Assembly (NCBI GenBank): GCA_013115125.1
Contig: JABANN010000189.1
Coordinates: forward strand, 1-55,104
Length of the DNA: 55,104 nt
Reading direction: 5' to 3'
From: Perkinsus olseni
Lineage: Eukaryota > Perkinsozoa > Perkinsida
Shown here: in pieces, positions 11,401-22,837 of the stretch
Numbering within the stretch: position 1 is the first letter of the stretch
How the letters are laid out: the number at the start of each line of letters is the position of its first letter
The notes under the pieces: generated by a model
Seen by the model: only the letters and a program-made list of their open reading frames with translations
What the model was told of the DNA's origin: nothing
The model's database searches: none
Made by a program: the position numbers and the translations under genes

Positions 11401-13023
11401 GTAAGTGCCTGGCGGAAGGGCGACGTGTTTTCGCTACATGCAAAAGCTTCTGCTGCTGCTGCTGCTGCTGTTGTTGTTGCTTCTCCTGTTGTATTCTTGC
11501 GTTACAGACTGTATGCTGTGCATAATGATGATCAACCGTTTAAAAAAATTGGCAAGGTGGACTCATCATGATGCATCCGTGAATATCTCCAATTTTTGTG
11601 GAGAGCAAGCTTCGACCTAAGATTCTCCTCTTTCCCTTCTCCTCTTTCCCAGGTCCACTCTCTGATACCTCCCGAGCCTCGAGTAAACAACAAGTACGCT
11701 GAGGACCCCACCCCGCTTTACACTGAGATGACCCAACTAGTCCGAGTTAAGGATGCTGATGAGAGTGCTGTACTCGGTGAGTGTTGCAGTAGCGCTCGCC
11801 TTGGTGATCGATTTGTCCTTCACCCCAGATAAACTGTCTGGTGTGATCGCTACTGGCTCAGCAACTGCCGCCCAGGCTATTGAGGAGTTTATGTGAGATG
11901 AATGATATCGCAAATAAGATTATCATCTTTCCGTTCTGTCGTAGGTACGCCCTCCTGCAGGCTGGATCGAGGACCCCAACCCACATGACCAGAGTCTTGG
12001 AACTGCATAGTCAGGTAGGAATATTGAGAACGATCGGGGGGTCGTCCGGCCCGCGGGGGGGTAGCGATCCGACAGTTTACTACGATAGGAGTTTTCCCCT
12101 CAGCCGAGATGGGAAAAACTGATTACTTTTTGACTAGTAGTTTTGAGTTATTTTTGGTGCAGTAGGATTGTGCAGGTGCTGCCACTTACAAGGCCGGCGG
12201 ATCCGGCGGAGGCTCAGGAATATGACCTGGCTATTGCAGGGTAAGTCAGGTCACGTCACTATCGGGGCGAGTGGCGCGCGCCCGGTTGATCGATTGTTGT
12301 TCATGACAGGTCTGTCTTTGAGTTCTTCCGCTACTATCCAGTGCGATTGGCATGCACTTTCGGTGCCCTGCTGGACCAGGAGTTTGTCGCCGCTACTGCT
12401 GTGGCTGAGTATTTACTGTTGAAGGCAGAAGGGGGCCTACGGGAAGGTGAAGTAACCCCAGTCGTTGATGGTGACACGCCGCCTCCTCGATGCAGTCCTA
12501 TCGAACCACTGTGCGCTTGAAGTGCTACTCGAGCTCCTTCCGAGATGCCGTAGGAAGGCGGAATCGTTGAAGGCGACTGTCGCCAGTGAGTGGTTGGTGC
12601 CTGCGGGGCGGTGGCAGGAATATCTTTAGGCTACGAAGGCTCTGCACAGGAAGGTGACGCGACGGTCGGGGATCTTAAGACGCGGTTGGAGAGAGCGCAA
12701 CAAACGATGGTTCAGGTGAGTGGTGATGGGCTACTTCGCTCCGCCTAGATTTTGTGCTTTTTTCAGCTGTTCAACTCGGTTGTGGGTGACCTCATCGCAG
12801 CTTACAATGGGCTGGACGTTGATGAATCTTTCGATGACATGAGGCAGTGCTTGGTAGACTTGCTCCTGGACATTTGCAGGTGGGAAAGATACCCTTCGGG
12901 GGAATGGAATCTTCTTTTTCTCCCAGGACCAACCTCGACCTTCTGCCTGCTCTGCAAGCTCCAAGCTCGGATACCCCGCCAGAGATGAAGGCTGTGATGA
13001 GCAATGTTGAGATTCTCGTTTGA
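8403..13023 (+). CDS. NCBP1: nuclear cap-binding protein subunit 1 (CBP80), about 18 exons
   Basis: CBP80 pairs with CBP20 to bind the m7G cap of nuclear transcripts and links capping to splicing and export. The model follows human NCBP1 along most of its length: IVKVGEEKKKIPGNLKGLS (human KVGEKSACSLESNLEGLA), KTAVYAAWLGLLV, LMRFLVELANCR (human LVRFLSDLVNC), SPVLLRPYEMAGLAPKL, GECAKQLLKIPTLSEDFLPR, LADFFAIHLINTEYKWEFD (human RFINWFSHHLSNFQFRWSW), LLRLSFHQNLLAHLP, VFEFFRYYPVRLA (human VFEVWRNHPQMIA), a helical linker TVGDLKTRLERAQQTMVQ and FNSVVGDLIAAYNGLDVDES near the end. Exons include 8448-8555, 8796-9405, 9821-9994, 10172-10296, 10594-10740, 10798-about 10870, 11300-11400, 11653-11776, 11829-11892, 11945-12014, 12176-12240, 12310-about 12446, about 12632-12715, 12767-12879 and 12927-13023. 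The start ATG at 8403 is tentative and needs a 27-nt intron; the exon around 8667-8795 is uncertain. Confidence 0.85.
8556..8666 (+). repeat. CBP80 intron with D-arm plus T-arm tRNA-like sequence
   Basis: This 111-nt intron carries GTAGTGGTTGCGCTTGCG, which resembles a D-arm/box A region, directly followed by TAAGGTCTTGGGTTCGAACC, a variable loop plus T-arm with box B. The anticodon arm is missing or collapsed. It is the only intron in the window with both halves adjacent. Confidence 0.55.
10369..10426 (+). repeat. dispersed repeat of about 58 bp, copy 1 (in CBP80 intron)
   Basis: The run ACGCGTTCATACC, then GCAGAAGTATAAGTGAAG and AGGCAG matches 31435-31491 closely, with the same order and spacing. 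It sits inside the CBP80 intron 10297-10593. It may be a fragment of an unknown interspersed element. Confidence 0.4.
11448..11480 (+). repeat. CTG-type microsatellite in CBP80 intron
   Basis: About nine CTG/TTG triplets lie in the intron after the exon ending at 11400. They produce long poly-Cys, poly-Leu and poly-Ala open frames that are artefacts. Confidence 0.7.
11777..11828 (+). repeat. CBP80 intron with tRNA D-arm/anticodon-side-like motif
   Basis: The 52-nt intron contains GTAGCGCTCGCCTTGGTGAT followed by CGATTTG, the same family as DXS introns 10 and 14. GTAGCGCTCGCC is close to the D-arm/anticodon-stem junction of several eukaryotic tRNAs. Confidence 0.45.
12241..12309 (+). repeat. 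CBP80 intron with tRNA D-arm/anticodon-side-like motif
   Basis: The 69-nt intron contains GTGGCGCGCGCCCGGTTGAT followed by CGATTGTT, close to its 3' splice site. It is the fourth clear member of the GCGCKCGCC...TGATCGATT group. Confidence 0.45.
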
Positions 13024-13115
13024 ATTCCAATCACGATTTCTCCCCATCATGCTTTGTGTTGCTCGGCAGCCGCTATAAGAGCTTCTCAGTTTTTACACCC
13101 CGTCCCCGGACTGCG

Positions 13116-13568
13116 ATGTTCCATCTCCTTTCGGTTATCTCCGCTCTTCTCATCGTCGCCAACGATGCGGCCCTGAACGACTACTTCCCGAGGTCCTACT
13201 GCTACTCACAGCAGTTGGGCAGCGTCAACAAACTGCATGTTCGCCATAAGCTCACCTTCTGGAACAACACTGACTTCTCTTACACCCAGAAGAACGCTCA
13301 CTGGTATGAGATGAAGTGGAGGACTAAGCGTGCCTTCTCGCACGGCACCTACAATTATTCTGCGGCCGAGGCGACTCTGAAGGCCCACTCAGATGATTTG
13401 GACGATCGATATTACTTCACCAATGATGGTCTGAGTAACGCCAGCTACAGCAACAAGAATAATGAGATTTACATCCCGATGAAGCACGTCGCTTCGGTTT
13501 TCTCCGAGTGTCAGGTGGACGCGTTGAAGAGGAGTTTGAGGCCGACCAGTCAAGACCTCGCCCGTTGA
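13116..13568 (+). CDS. small secreted protein, single exon, unknown function
   Basis: The 150-residue product starts with a clear signal peptide (MFHLLSVISALLIVANDAA). The mature part is rich in Tyr, Asn and charged residues, has two Cys (one near residue 29, one near residue 133) and several N-glycosylation sites (NNTD, NYSA, NASY). I recognise no domain. A pyrimidine tract ending in CTCAG lies 26 nt upstream of the ATG, fitting a trans-spliced mRNA. The gene follows CBP80 on the same strand with only about 90 bp between them. It is probably a lineage-specific secretory protein. Confidence 0.65.
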   Translation: MFHLLSVISALLIVANDAALNDYFPRSYCYSQQLGSVNKLHVRHKLTFWNNTDFSYTQKNAHWYEMKWRTKRAFSHGTYNYSAAEATLKAHSDDLDDRYYFTNDGLSNASYSNKNNEIYIPMKHVASVFSECQVDALKRSLRPTSQDLAR

Positions 13569-14504
13569 TATTCCGAGCAGGATAGTTACTTCGGCTTTTT
13601 AAACAGTAACCGTTTTTACGATCAATCCCAGATTTTTGAGTATCAATCACTCCTCAGGGAACGATTTTCCGCACAATTTTGATGTGTTGTGGTTGTTCGA
13701 GTAAGGTAACTGCATCAGCCCGAAGAGGATATCCACATGAAGCAAGGCCGTCCATCGTGTTCTCTCGACGTTTTCTGCGGTTATGTGTACACGCATGGTG
13801 GGAAGGCGCAACAACGGTGATGTCGCAATTGAAATCTATGACCGTAGCAGCTCAACTGGCCCATCGAAGACAACTCGGAAGCACTCACATTACAGCCCAT
13901 GCGGAAAGTAGCGTCAAACTGTCAATGCCACTCTCGTCGAATGACCCGATAACGGGGACGATGAGAGGCGAAGTCTCATGATGAGAAGTCTATTGGATGC
14001 GGGCAGCTCCAATAAACTTCCACTCCTCGAACTCCTCCACTGCGCGCACTCTGCTGATCCGTCATCATCGAGAGTTGAAGTAGAATGGGCAACTTGCGCC
14101 CTACTCTCTAGCTGATGATAAACCTCGTTACCATGCAGCCCTCACGTCTAATAAAGTTTCATAGCCGTCATGCAGTGGTTGAGCTGGTCAAACGTAGGAC
14201 GTCCTTAAATCATCTAGCCGACGACTCAGCAGCAGAGAGGAACGGTAAACCGCTTTCGGCATTATTCTGCCTGCGTTTTACCGTCATACAGCCTCCAGTG
14301 GAACGATCAAGGCTCCCCATCGCGACGCGCGGTTTGAGTGGCCTCCATCAGCAGCCCAGCCTTCATCAATGAAGATACCCTTTTTGAATGGCCATAGCGT
14401 CAGCTACCCCGCGTTCCCTCGCGCTCGCGCTTACTCAGGTTGAGCTCTGGAGTGTTGGTAAATTAACGATAAGGAAACCTTTATCGGTTGTATCGCGGCA
14501 GATC
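13569..14504. other. intergenic stretch before the tandem duplication
   Basis: No gene was recognised. The open frames are short, unspliced and without motifs. The sequence is not repeated after the second copy of the tandem block. Confidence 0.4.
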
Positions 14505-14687
14505 TAAGCGAACCCTAACAGGTCTTCTTATCAAACACTTCAAGTTAGGAAGGACCGTTCTGGTGGAATTATGTTGAGGATTGTACGGACTATGAAACTC
14601 AATCCAGCTTGAACTTGAGAAACAAAACGCTTGAAAGTCACAACATGATGCAACGTAAACCAAATTATCCCTTCATTCTGATACCAG

Positions 14688-15076
14688 CTACTCTTGCTGA
14701 CAGGCTGATGATGATAAGGATAACTCCTCCCCGTTGATGATGGATGATACCATCATGTCGAATTCATCGGCTGTCGGCTGACAACCCATCCCGCTCAAGT
14801 GACTAGGAAGCCCTTCAGAGTCCCCCTCCTCTCCTCCCGTCACGATCCCGTCACCCCCCTCGCCGCCATCAGCAGCACTCGATGATGAGACCTCTTCTTC
14901 AACTCCCCAAACCTCCTCAATCTCCCTATCGGCATCGGGAATATCTTGCACTCGCGGAGGTATACGATCAACCTCCGCCATATTTTCATCATCATCATCA
15001 TCATCGCACGCCTCCGTCTTCACCTCCGTCTTGCCATCAAAGGCCGGTCCCTCCGCCTTCACGTCATCATCAACAC

Positions 15077-15118
<42 letters not shown>

Positions 15119-18100
15119 ACTCCTTAAGGGAGATGTCGGCCTCCAACTCGATAAGTGGAGGTCTCTCGTCCACTGTATACCCCACAGCCGACCTGCAACA
15201 GCATCTGATGGACAACAGGCCGCCCCTAGCCGCCCTACCTTTCACGATGGGATTTGGTCCGTAGATGCTGTCTGATCTCCCACGGGGAAGCCAGAGTGAT
15301 ATTACACCGACAGCCTGAGAAGGGAGATTCCACCGTGAGTGGAGACCGATAGAAATTCCCCACCGCGAAAATACAGTCTGTTACCAAGAAAGTTCGAAAA
15401 TGAGGCCACTATGCCAACACGTGGTTGCGAGGCGAGAACGGCGCAGCGGAAGCCAACCCCTTTGTGCTCCCTTGAGGTTCAGCCGCTACTGCCTCGGGGC
15501 ATAGTGGCCTCGCGTTTTCTCGTTGCATTTTTCCGTTACAGGCACTAATTTCATACCACAATTTTCCTAACTCCTCGAGAGTCATACAAAGCCCGCAGCC
15601 TATCATGGAGAGTCATCTCGCATGATGATCACAATATATTCTCGCGGCTCGAGAGGGCCCCGGTCAATGAATGCCCAATTTCTTCCCTTACAGTACAGTA
15701 GTTAGCTCCTGCAGCCTCGCCTTTGGTCAAGTAGGAGATATCCTCCGTCTTCATATCATCCAACTTTGGCAGGGCACATTCCTCCTTGGGAGAATCTTTC
15801 GCAGGGAAACTGAGAAAGAGCAAGATTTCACAAGATTGCAAGATTACAAGATTACACTCTTACTGCCAACCAGATTTATAGTATAGTCGCGGATCCTGTC
15901 CAACTTGAGAGCACCAATCGTGATACTCCAAATTAGACTGAACAATGGGAGAAGTGGAGGCCGCCGCCACCAAGGGCCGATCAAACTCTCACCCGATGGG
16001 CGTTGATGCCGGTGTGGAAATGGACAGCTTCGGGCGACTTGAGATGGACGTCACAGCAGGTGCACCAGAAACTGACAAGAGAGGTTACAAGGCTGGTGGA
16101 TGTACCACAGACGAGGGCATAAGATAACGACGAGTATGATAAATTCAACCAGCGGGAATGCGCCGCTGCCTTTAGTATAATAGCACACAACCACAGTGAA
16201 CCCTTGTTAAGACACCGAGGCCACACCGTCACAGAGTAAGATAAACCATTGGGAGGGTCCAGTAATAGTGTATGTATTCCGATGTCAACTTCACTGATAA
16301 TTCTGAGGAGCCGCTGAGTGACATCGAGCAGGATTCATCATGACACCTCCCCCCTCTCTTACTGCCGCGGTCTGCCGTTGGCACTCAGGGCCAGCTTTAC
16401 TCGGTGCCCCTTGACCCTCTCAATCTCCCTGTTAAATGCCGTGACGATGCCGAATCGTTTCCGCAACTTCTCCCGTCTCGTTACGTGACCCTGATAAAAA
16501 CGTCCCCGCAAGACTGACGACCAGACAACCCCATCATACCGGGTCAGCCCGGTGATCGTACTCGACCTTCCGCACCTCCTCTTGGTCTGAACAACCACAA
16601 CATCACCAACTCCTGCCGCATCCCCTAGAGGCCCCTACCCATGCCATCGGTATCCATAAACAGGTTACAGACGTTGCAGCGGACGGAGGTATCAAGGACA
16701 CCTACAGAGTCGCAATGCCGTGGTGATGACCAACTACACCTCAGATTGATTGTGCCAAAGAGCGCCGATAGTCAATTAACGTGATGATCGGTGGATAAGC
16801 TCGATCGCTGTGACCCATGCTCATGCCCCATTTCTCAGTACGGGTTATCATGTTGCGCCAATCGACTCGTTTGGTTAAAGCAGCAGCAGCATGCAAATCG
16901 GCATATCTTTCTATCAGGCAGTCTAGCTTTCTACCAACCCTACCGCATGGTCGTCGATCTACCCTAATTAGCAGGAGGCGTCCCCCTGACGGTCAATAAT
17001 AACTTCACTAACAATTTCATTTCGGCCATATTGAGTGTGTCCTGAAGCTCCTCAGTCGACATCCCGACGTGAACACTGGTGATACCACACCGTGTTATTG
17101 AAATGTATTATTACCTTATATTATACTTCATTTTATTAAAACCGTATTATCATTGGAGTTTCACCCGCGATATGGACAACACTAGTGAACAACACATTTC
17201 ACTTCACGAAATTCACATTTGGCCGGTGAGAAACGCGTAAATTGCACGGGGTGTTTTTCGCTCAAGATGTAAAACGCGAGGTAAATCCGAAGTCGCCCCG
17301 CCTCACTCGGTTTGCGGAAAACGTCACTTCACGTATAACGTGTGACACTCCAATATCTAGTTTAACGTCATATAATCAACTCATTGATAATAATATATCG
17401 ATATTACTATTCTTTACTAACACTATAGATATTCTATCAATATAAACCTAGAAGGGGGAACGTTCGAACTAAGCCCGAAATATACTCAGAATGCTACGAT
17501 AAAAGTAGTGATACCACTCCGAAGCGAACACGCCTAACAAACTAGCCCTAGCCCTCAGAGGTCCCACCAGGCTTACTTATTTCCTCCTCTGGCGGATCCT
17601 CAACTACCCGACCGGCCAGCGTGACGCAGATTGGCTGGACCTCAGTCAACCAGCTGCCCGCTTCCTCCGACCATTCTCCAGCATATTGGACACCCGGCCG
17701 ACCGTGGAATATCCCTGCTTCATGCCTGCGTTGAGAAAAGACCAGTGATAGCAAGAGAGCAAGATACAGAAAACTTACAGAGGAGTGACTTTGGCCACCT
17801 TAGCCTTCATCCTTATCGGTTTGTCGACTTCCTCCTCCCTCGGCCGCTTATCGACTCGCCACTGTCCTCGTCCTCCATCGTCCTCTCGCTCGACCTCCCC
17901 TTCAGAATACCTCCACCGACGAGTCGACTCTCTGAACAACTTCCGTATTGCCCTGATCACGACAAGCCGGTCAACTTACTGCCTTCTGATCGCATCCGGG
18001 TAGGGACTGAGGCTCGTCCGACTACTACGGCTGGCGAGGAACTCCTCGGGTGTCCGACCGTAGGGGTGGATACTCCGATCGGTGTAGATGGCCTGGAGGA

Positions 18101-20408
18101 ACTGGTAGGAGTTGCACGGTGGCGGCGGCGAGGCGGAGTAGAGGGAGGAACTGAAGAGGAAGGAATTTTGCTAGAGATGCACTACGTTGGAAACGTGTAG
18201 GTAATTGGTTGCCCCCATCAACATAGCCCACCGGGAGAAGAACTTGGAAACCGTGCCCGGCAATGGTGGCAATGTGCCACTCCGGTCGTAAGAGTACCTC
18301 CTACTATGTCGTACGATGAATATCTATTCCTAAGTGGTGTGCGACACTGACTGAATCTAGTCACGGCAAAACAAGACGGAAACTCAACTGCCTACTCAGT
18401 CTAATTCGCAATGTCGAGTTTACTGTCGAACGCGAAGAATGATCCCTCATTTCTGATTGGCTCAGCGAGGAGCCGCCAAGGATCGATACTACTGTAGCGT
18501 CGGCCCCCAACACCCGTACCACCACCTACCGAGGAGGCTGTCGTTGGCTGGTGCAGCTGAGTCGACTCCCAGGTGGGGTATGAACTCCCCCGAGAGATTC
18601 AAAATCGCAACTATCGCTGCTGCTGCTGCTGCTCGTCTCCGACCTAAAATGCCGAAATAAACACGAGATGGAGCAACGATAGGATCTCCAAGTTAAAGCA
18701 TATTGGATCGATCAAGCGAGGAGGAGTCAACGAGCAATCGATCCCGGGCGCTTCGCTCCGCCTGCCGCCGGCCCAACTCAGCATGCGGGGCCGGCTAAGC
18801 TCGGCAATAGTCCACTCATCCTCGACGAGGCCCCAGTTCCCCCCCGCATTACTACCTCGAGACGGCGGGTGTCAGTCTCACTCTAGACGAGGATCTGACA
18901 AACGACGGGACGAAGGAGTTCACAACTGCCGCTAAATTCCAAGCGCTCCGAAGGAGATTCATCATCCAATAATGCGGCACTACACGACTTCTCGATTCGG
19001 GATGATGCGCCGAGATGGCCCTCGTGTTAGACCTAACCCGGCCCTACCTCGATTCGCTCGGCCGTGGTGTGAGGGATACTCTGACCGCACCTTGAAGGGT
19101 GATAATACTAATACTGTGAGGTCACCTTTGCTTACCCATAGAGAAGTCCGGCGGAGGGGGGAAGGTGGGACGCGGTGGTCTGGAGGAGGTGGTGGTGGAG
19201 GAGGCAACGGGATTGGTACCTGGATGAAGCGGAGTTGCCCCACTGCGACTAGATGACCAGGCCGGAATCCCGAACATGATTCTCAGAGTGACGGAGTACC
19301 TCCATGAACGCGCCATTCTGCCTCGGAGTGTGTATCATATGACATGATAAATTAATGAAAGAGTATTTAAAAAGAAATTTACTCCAGAATTTCTTAGAAT
19401 TAATATTTAAAAAGGAAAATTGCGGCCTCATGAATTACATCTCATTTTAATTATCAATTATTATTTTCATTTTTGCCATATAAAATTGAAGTGTCATAGC
19501 AATCCTATGATAGAATGAAGGTTACTAAGAATGAATTCCCGAGTGTGCGGCGTCCAGTGCGCCTGAAAGGATTGGCAGTAGCAGGCGGGCTAGTGCCCGA
19601 GTGCCCTGTCCACGATGTAATGGACGTACGATGAGTGGCGACGAATCCTGTCTGCTGGCGATGGATATCTTCTAGTGAGCCGTGCGATTGACGTAACATT
19701 ATGTAATTTACGTAGATCTGACATCATTTTCGCAACGATTTTACATCCAGTACGCCGAAGGGTAAAAAGGCGTAGGGACCGTTACTGGAAATTCGGAAAT
19801 GCGGTGATGTGACGAGAGTTTCTCTTTCGAGTGATGACTTTCTCGACGATGGTCGATCCGACCGAATATGATGAATTCCCCTCCCCGTCATCCTACTCAT
19901 AATAGACCCCCGGCTCTCTGACGTCGGTGGTGATCTGCTGCCCTGATACGGGTCGTCATCATCACTACTGCTGTCGAACCCTTCATCATCGCCAACAGCC
20001 ACCAGAGCTTCCCTATGGTCCCGAGTCTGCACGTGCTGTCGAGCTGCCCATATACTGGGCAAAGACTCGAGACAGGCAGGACAGTAGTAGCCATCTCCCC
20101 CGGGACCTTATCGATACGTCATTACATGAAAGGGCGTCCCACGGACTTACGTATTTGTAGGCCTTCACGGACGAGAGCATCTTCAGTACCTGAGTATAAG
20201 CTATACAGGGGTGGGGCCGGAAGATACCCTTACCATCCTCTTCCGCCTCATCAATCCGATCCATCGGTCCGGTGTAGATCTGATCGTCGTGCAGGTCTAC
20301 ACGAGAGGCCGACACCTCGATGTCGAAGACAGTAGAGGGAAGGGAGCCAGCCGTACTCGGCATAAGGGTGCTAGAGGTTGTTGGACGACCCGCAGCTGCT
20401 GCCATCAT
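14688..20408 (-). CDS. acidic C2H2 zinc-finger protein, paralogue A, multi-exon
   Basis: Read from 20408 down to 14688. Exon blocks conserved with paralogue B: N-terminus AAAAGRPTTSSTLMPSTAGS; a C2H2 finger YYCPACLESLPSIWAARQHV ending QTRDH (C-x2-C-x12-H-x5-H), then a Ser/Asp stretch; a short QNGAFMEVLR block; a proline-rich part; a block ending in IRRQ; a basic RRWRYSEGEVE segment; PGVQYAGEWSEEAGSWL with QPICVTLAGRVVEDPPEEEI; a KOW-like basic exon VVVQTKRRCGRSSTITGL (about 16359-16598); KDSPKEECALPKLDDMKTED; and an acidic C-terminus with a run of 13 Asp, ending LSLSSSACQQE. The composition suggests a nuclear regulatory or chromatin protein, but I do not recognise the family. Several exon borders are unsettled. 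Introns resemble those of paralogue B. Confidence 0.55.
15077..15119. repeat. (ATC)n microsatellite encoding poly-Asp in paralogue A
   Basis: About 13 ATC/CAT triplets lie in the last exon of the minus-strand gene, where they encode an Asp run. The matching place in paralogue B has only about 7. The plus-strand poly-His and poly-Ile frames here are artefacts. Confidence 0.8.
18610..18635. repeat. GCT microsatellite in paralogue A
   Basis: Six to seven GCT triplets, with about nine at the matching place in paralogue B (28610-28636). On the minus strand they encode a Ser run after RSETS. Confidence 0.6.
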
Positions 20409-21382
20409 GTAACGACTACAATTGCTATTACGATGAGACGGTGGTGTAGTACGAGGTAGAGAGCGGACAATCGAGTGCGATGATATCTGGGGTATTCAGT
20501 ACACTACCGTACGACTGTAACTGCTATCAGACTCGGCCAGAAGACCGGCTGCGGATTTAAGCATGCGACGCATATTACGCACATCTTTCGGCCTATGCTG
20601 ACAATAAAACGAATAAAATCATGGATAACGATGGGCCAGTAGGGCGAGTCGCGTTCTACGATAAAGTGAGGAGCGGCAAATAAGCGACCGAAGCGTCTGT
20701 ATATAATGAGGCAGCGGAGGCATTCTTTCCCTTTATCGCAACCAAGACCATCTACACTTTCAGCGGAGCGCGGTACTACAACGCGAGTCCCAGGTATAAC
20801 CCGAGCGCGCAGACCGAGTTAATACCGAATGACACAGAGACAGACGTTCCCGGTCGACGCGTCCCAGTTCATTATTGAACACCTGAATTCAACGCTCAGT
20901 CGCAATGGGATTCAATCTGAGTCGTTCATGCCAACGTAGGCTAGCAATACTTATCCTACAAGAGCCTTGTAATAAGGCATCATTTTAGTTTCTCGAATGT
21001 TTTCGGATCACGCTTTCCGATGAACTGTGATGTACTATCACTGCTTACCCTCTATATGAGACTCGTAAGGGCTAGTTGGGTTGGTGGGAAAGTAGCTAGA
21101 AGATACAGAATGAGTGAGCACATGATTGAAAGCTCCGCGCATTTAGTTCGTCAGGTATCCCGTGCAAGTAAGCTGAAATGTCCACACACCTCACCAAGGC
21201 GGTTCGATGACCTCCTACGACATCCTTGACTCAGGAAGCTCTAGCAGCAGCCGCTACACAGATCAGCAAGATATGGAGATATTCCACTTCCTATATAACG
21301 AAGCGGTCGCAGTATCTGAAGGCCTCAAAAGTACATGCCCGGGGGAATATAATATGGGAGAAAGCAGTTGACCACGGGAAGG

Positions 21383-21420
21383 AAGGCCGCCAAAGGCCGC
21401 CAAAAGGCCGCCAAAAGGCT
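21383..21420. repeat. short tandem repeat GGCCGCCAAAA
   Basis: Three to four copies of an 10-11-nt unit (GGCCGCCAAA or GGCCGCCAAAA) follow each other in gene-poor DNA of copy A. Confidence 0.6.
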
Positions 21421-21499
21421 AGCCTAGATTCTTACTGTTCCTCCCGCGGTCCTAGGTGCAGCAGCCCATCACCCCGCCCAGAGCATCAGATGGTGCGGC

Positions 21500-22250
21500 A
21501 ATATCGCCGGCAGAGCGGTGGAGTTCTCACAACGGGTGGCAGACGAGAGGCAGCTACCGCTAAGGCAACGGTATCTACCTTCAACCGCTACACCGATCAA
21601 CCTGGTTAGAAGTCCGTTACTCAACACCCAGGGTACCGATGATGTATGGCCCGGCTCCGACGGCCTCAGTAGATTTTACCTATGGAACAACCGACGTACG
21701 ACTTCCCATCCTGGTTTATGGTGGAACGACGGTTTCCCAATTCAAGCTCATCTCGATAGGGATCGCCACGACTGAAAACAAAGCATTGCTCGACTCCAAC
21801 GGGTTGTACCGGAGTTATGCGACAGGGTACCAATGCGAATATTGTGTTTATGATGATGGATTATCAGCAGCGAATATGAACGTCGAACTCGCCACTCGCG
21901 AACTAATATTTTTATCCCCACTCTTGGAGCTCCGGCAGCAGCCGATATATGGATGCGCAAGACCTGAATACATTCCGTTTCATATCGGACGAGGCAGCCG
22001 TGAAGATATCAGAGCCTCTGATTGAGAGGGCTGTGAAGAAGATCCACGTGGGAATGAACGGCTCCAGGTGTGGCTGCTCCCCATCCGGCTCAAAGCCTCA
22101 GGACAAGATGGGACAGGCCGACAGGGTGTTGGAATTCTCCCAGAAGGCCGGCGGACGAGAGGCAGAATGGAACCGGAGCGGAGATGAGGCTGCTGACTTC
22201 TTGCTCCCTGATCCCTGAACCTATCACAGCGCTGTCAGCGCAGACCAGAA
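21500..22250 (+). pseudogene. possible remnant of a pepsin-like aspartyl protease gene
   Basis: Frames in this stretch contain KALLDSNGLYRS (compare ALLDTGS), CEYCVYDDGLSAANMN (compare the C-x-Y-x-V-x-YxDGS motif of nepenthesin-type pepsins) and FISDEAAVKISEPLIERAVK, in plausible order. The first catalytic-type motif reads DSN rather than DTG/DSG, and the pieces lie in different frames with no convincing start. The segment has no clear counterpart in copy B. It could be a decayed host protease gene or coincidence. Confidence 0.3.
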
Positions 22251-22794
22251 GTGTCTTTCTTGGATCGCCAGGTGGTGCATGACTCACAGAGCGCCTCTAG
22301 CTCAAATTCACCACACGATGAGGCAGCCTAAGAACCTTAAAGATGTCGCTTGCATAGGTATCAGATTAGATGCAACTTCGGAATGATACTTCTCTGCATT
22401 GGTAGTGTTGTTGATATTGTTTTTTGGTCTGAGCTGAATGAACTAATCACAGTAATAGCATTAGTAGTAGCGGGCGTACTCATCATAGCAGCAATGACAA
22501 TAAAAGCAGTAGTAGTAATAGCAATGACTGCTGTAGAACTACTACTGTAGTAGTTATGGCAGGGGTGGGAATTGTTCCTGGTTAGATGGTGAGAGGTTGA
22601 ACACTAGGGAAGGCCCAACCAATACTAAGCCACCAGCAAGGAGGACGCATAATGCCCGGGTGCGACGACCTCACTGTGAGCAAGCTCACCAGGGCACTTT
22701 AAATAGCGCTCTTTTTCAATTCGTCTGGTCGGCCACGTCAACTGTTCTGAGATGAAACGATACGAGGCACGGTAGATGGTCAGAGCCTCTGAAA

Positions 22795-22837
22795 GATACG
22801 GACAACTTCCTCTGACTCAGAGGGTGTTGTCCGTATC
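22795..22837. repeat. strong hairpin in copy A
   Basis: GATACGGACAAC at 22795-22806 is the exact reverse complement of GTTGTCCGTATC at 22826-22837. Inside, CCTCTGA and TCAGAGG pair around a single C. Outside, GAA and TTC extend the stem after one mismatch. The near-continuous stem is over 20 bp long. No open frame over it is conserved. Confidence 0.7.

Noticed and set aside
14946-15264. Open frames with poly-His, poly-Ile and poly-Ser runs on the plus strand
   Set aside because: They are shadows of the ATC microsatellite in the minus-strand exon, where it encodes poly-Asp.
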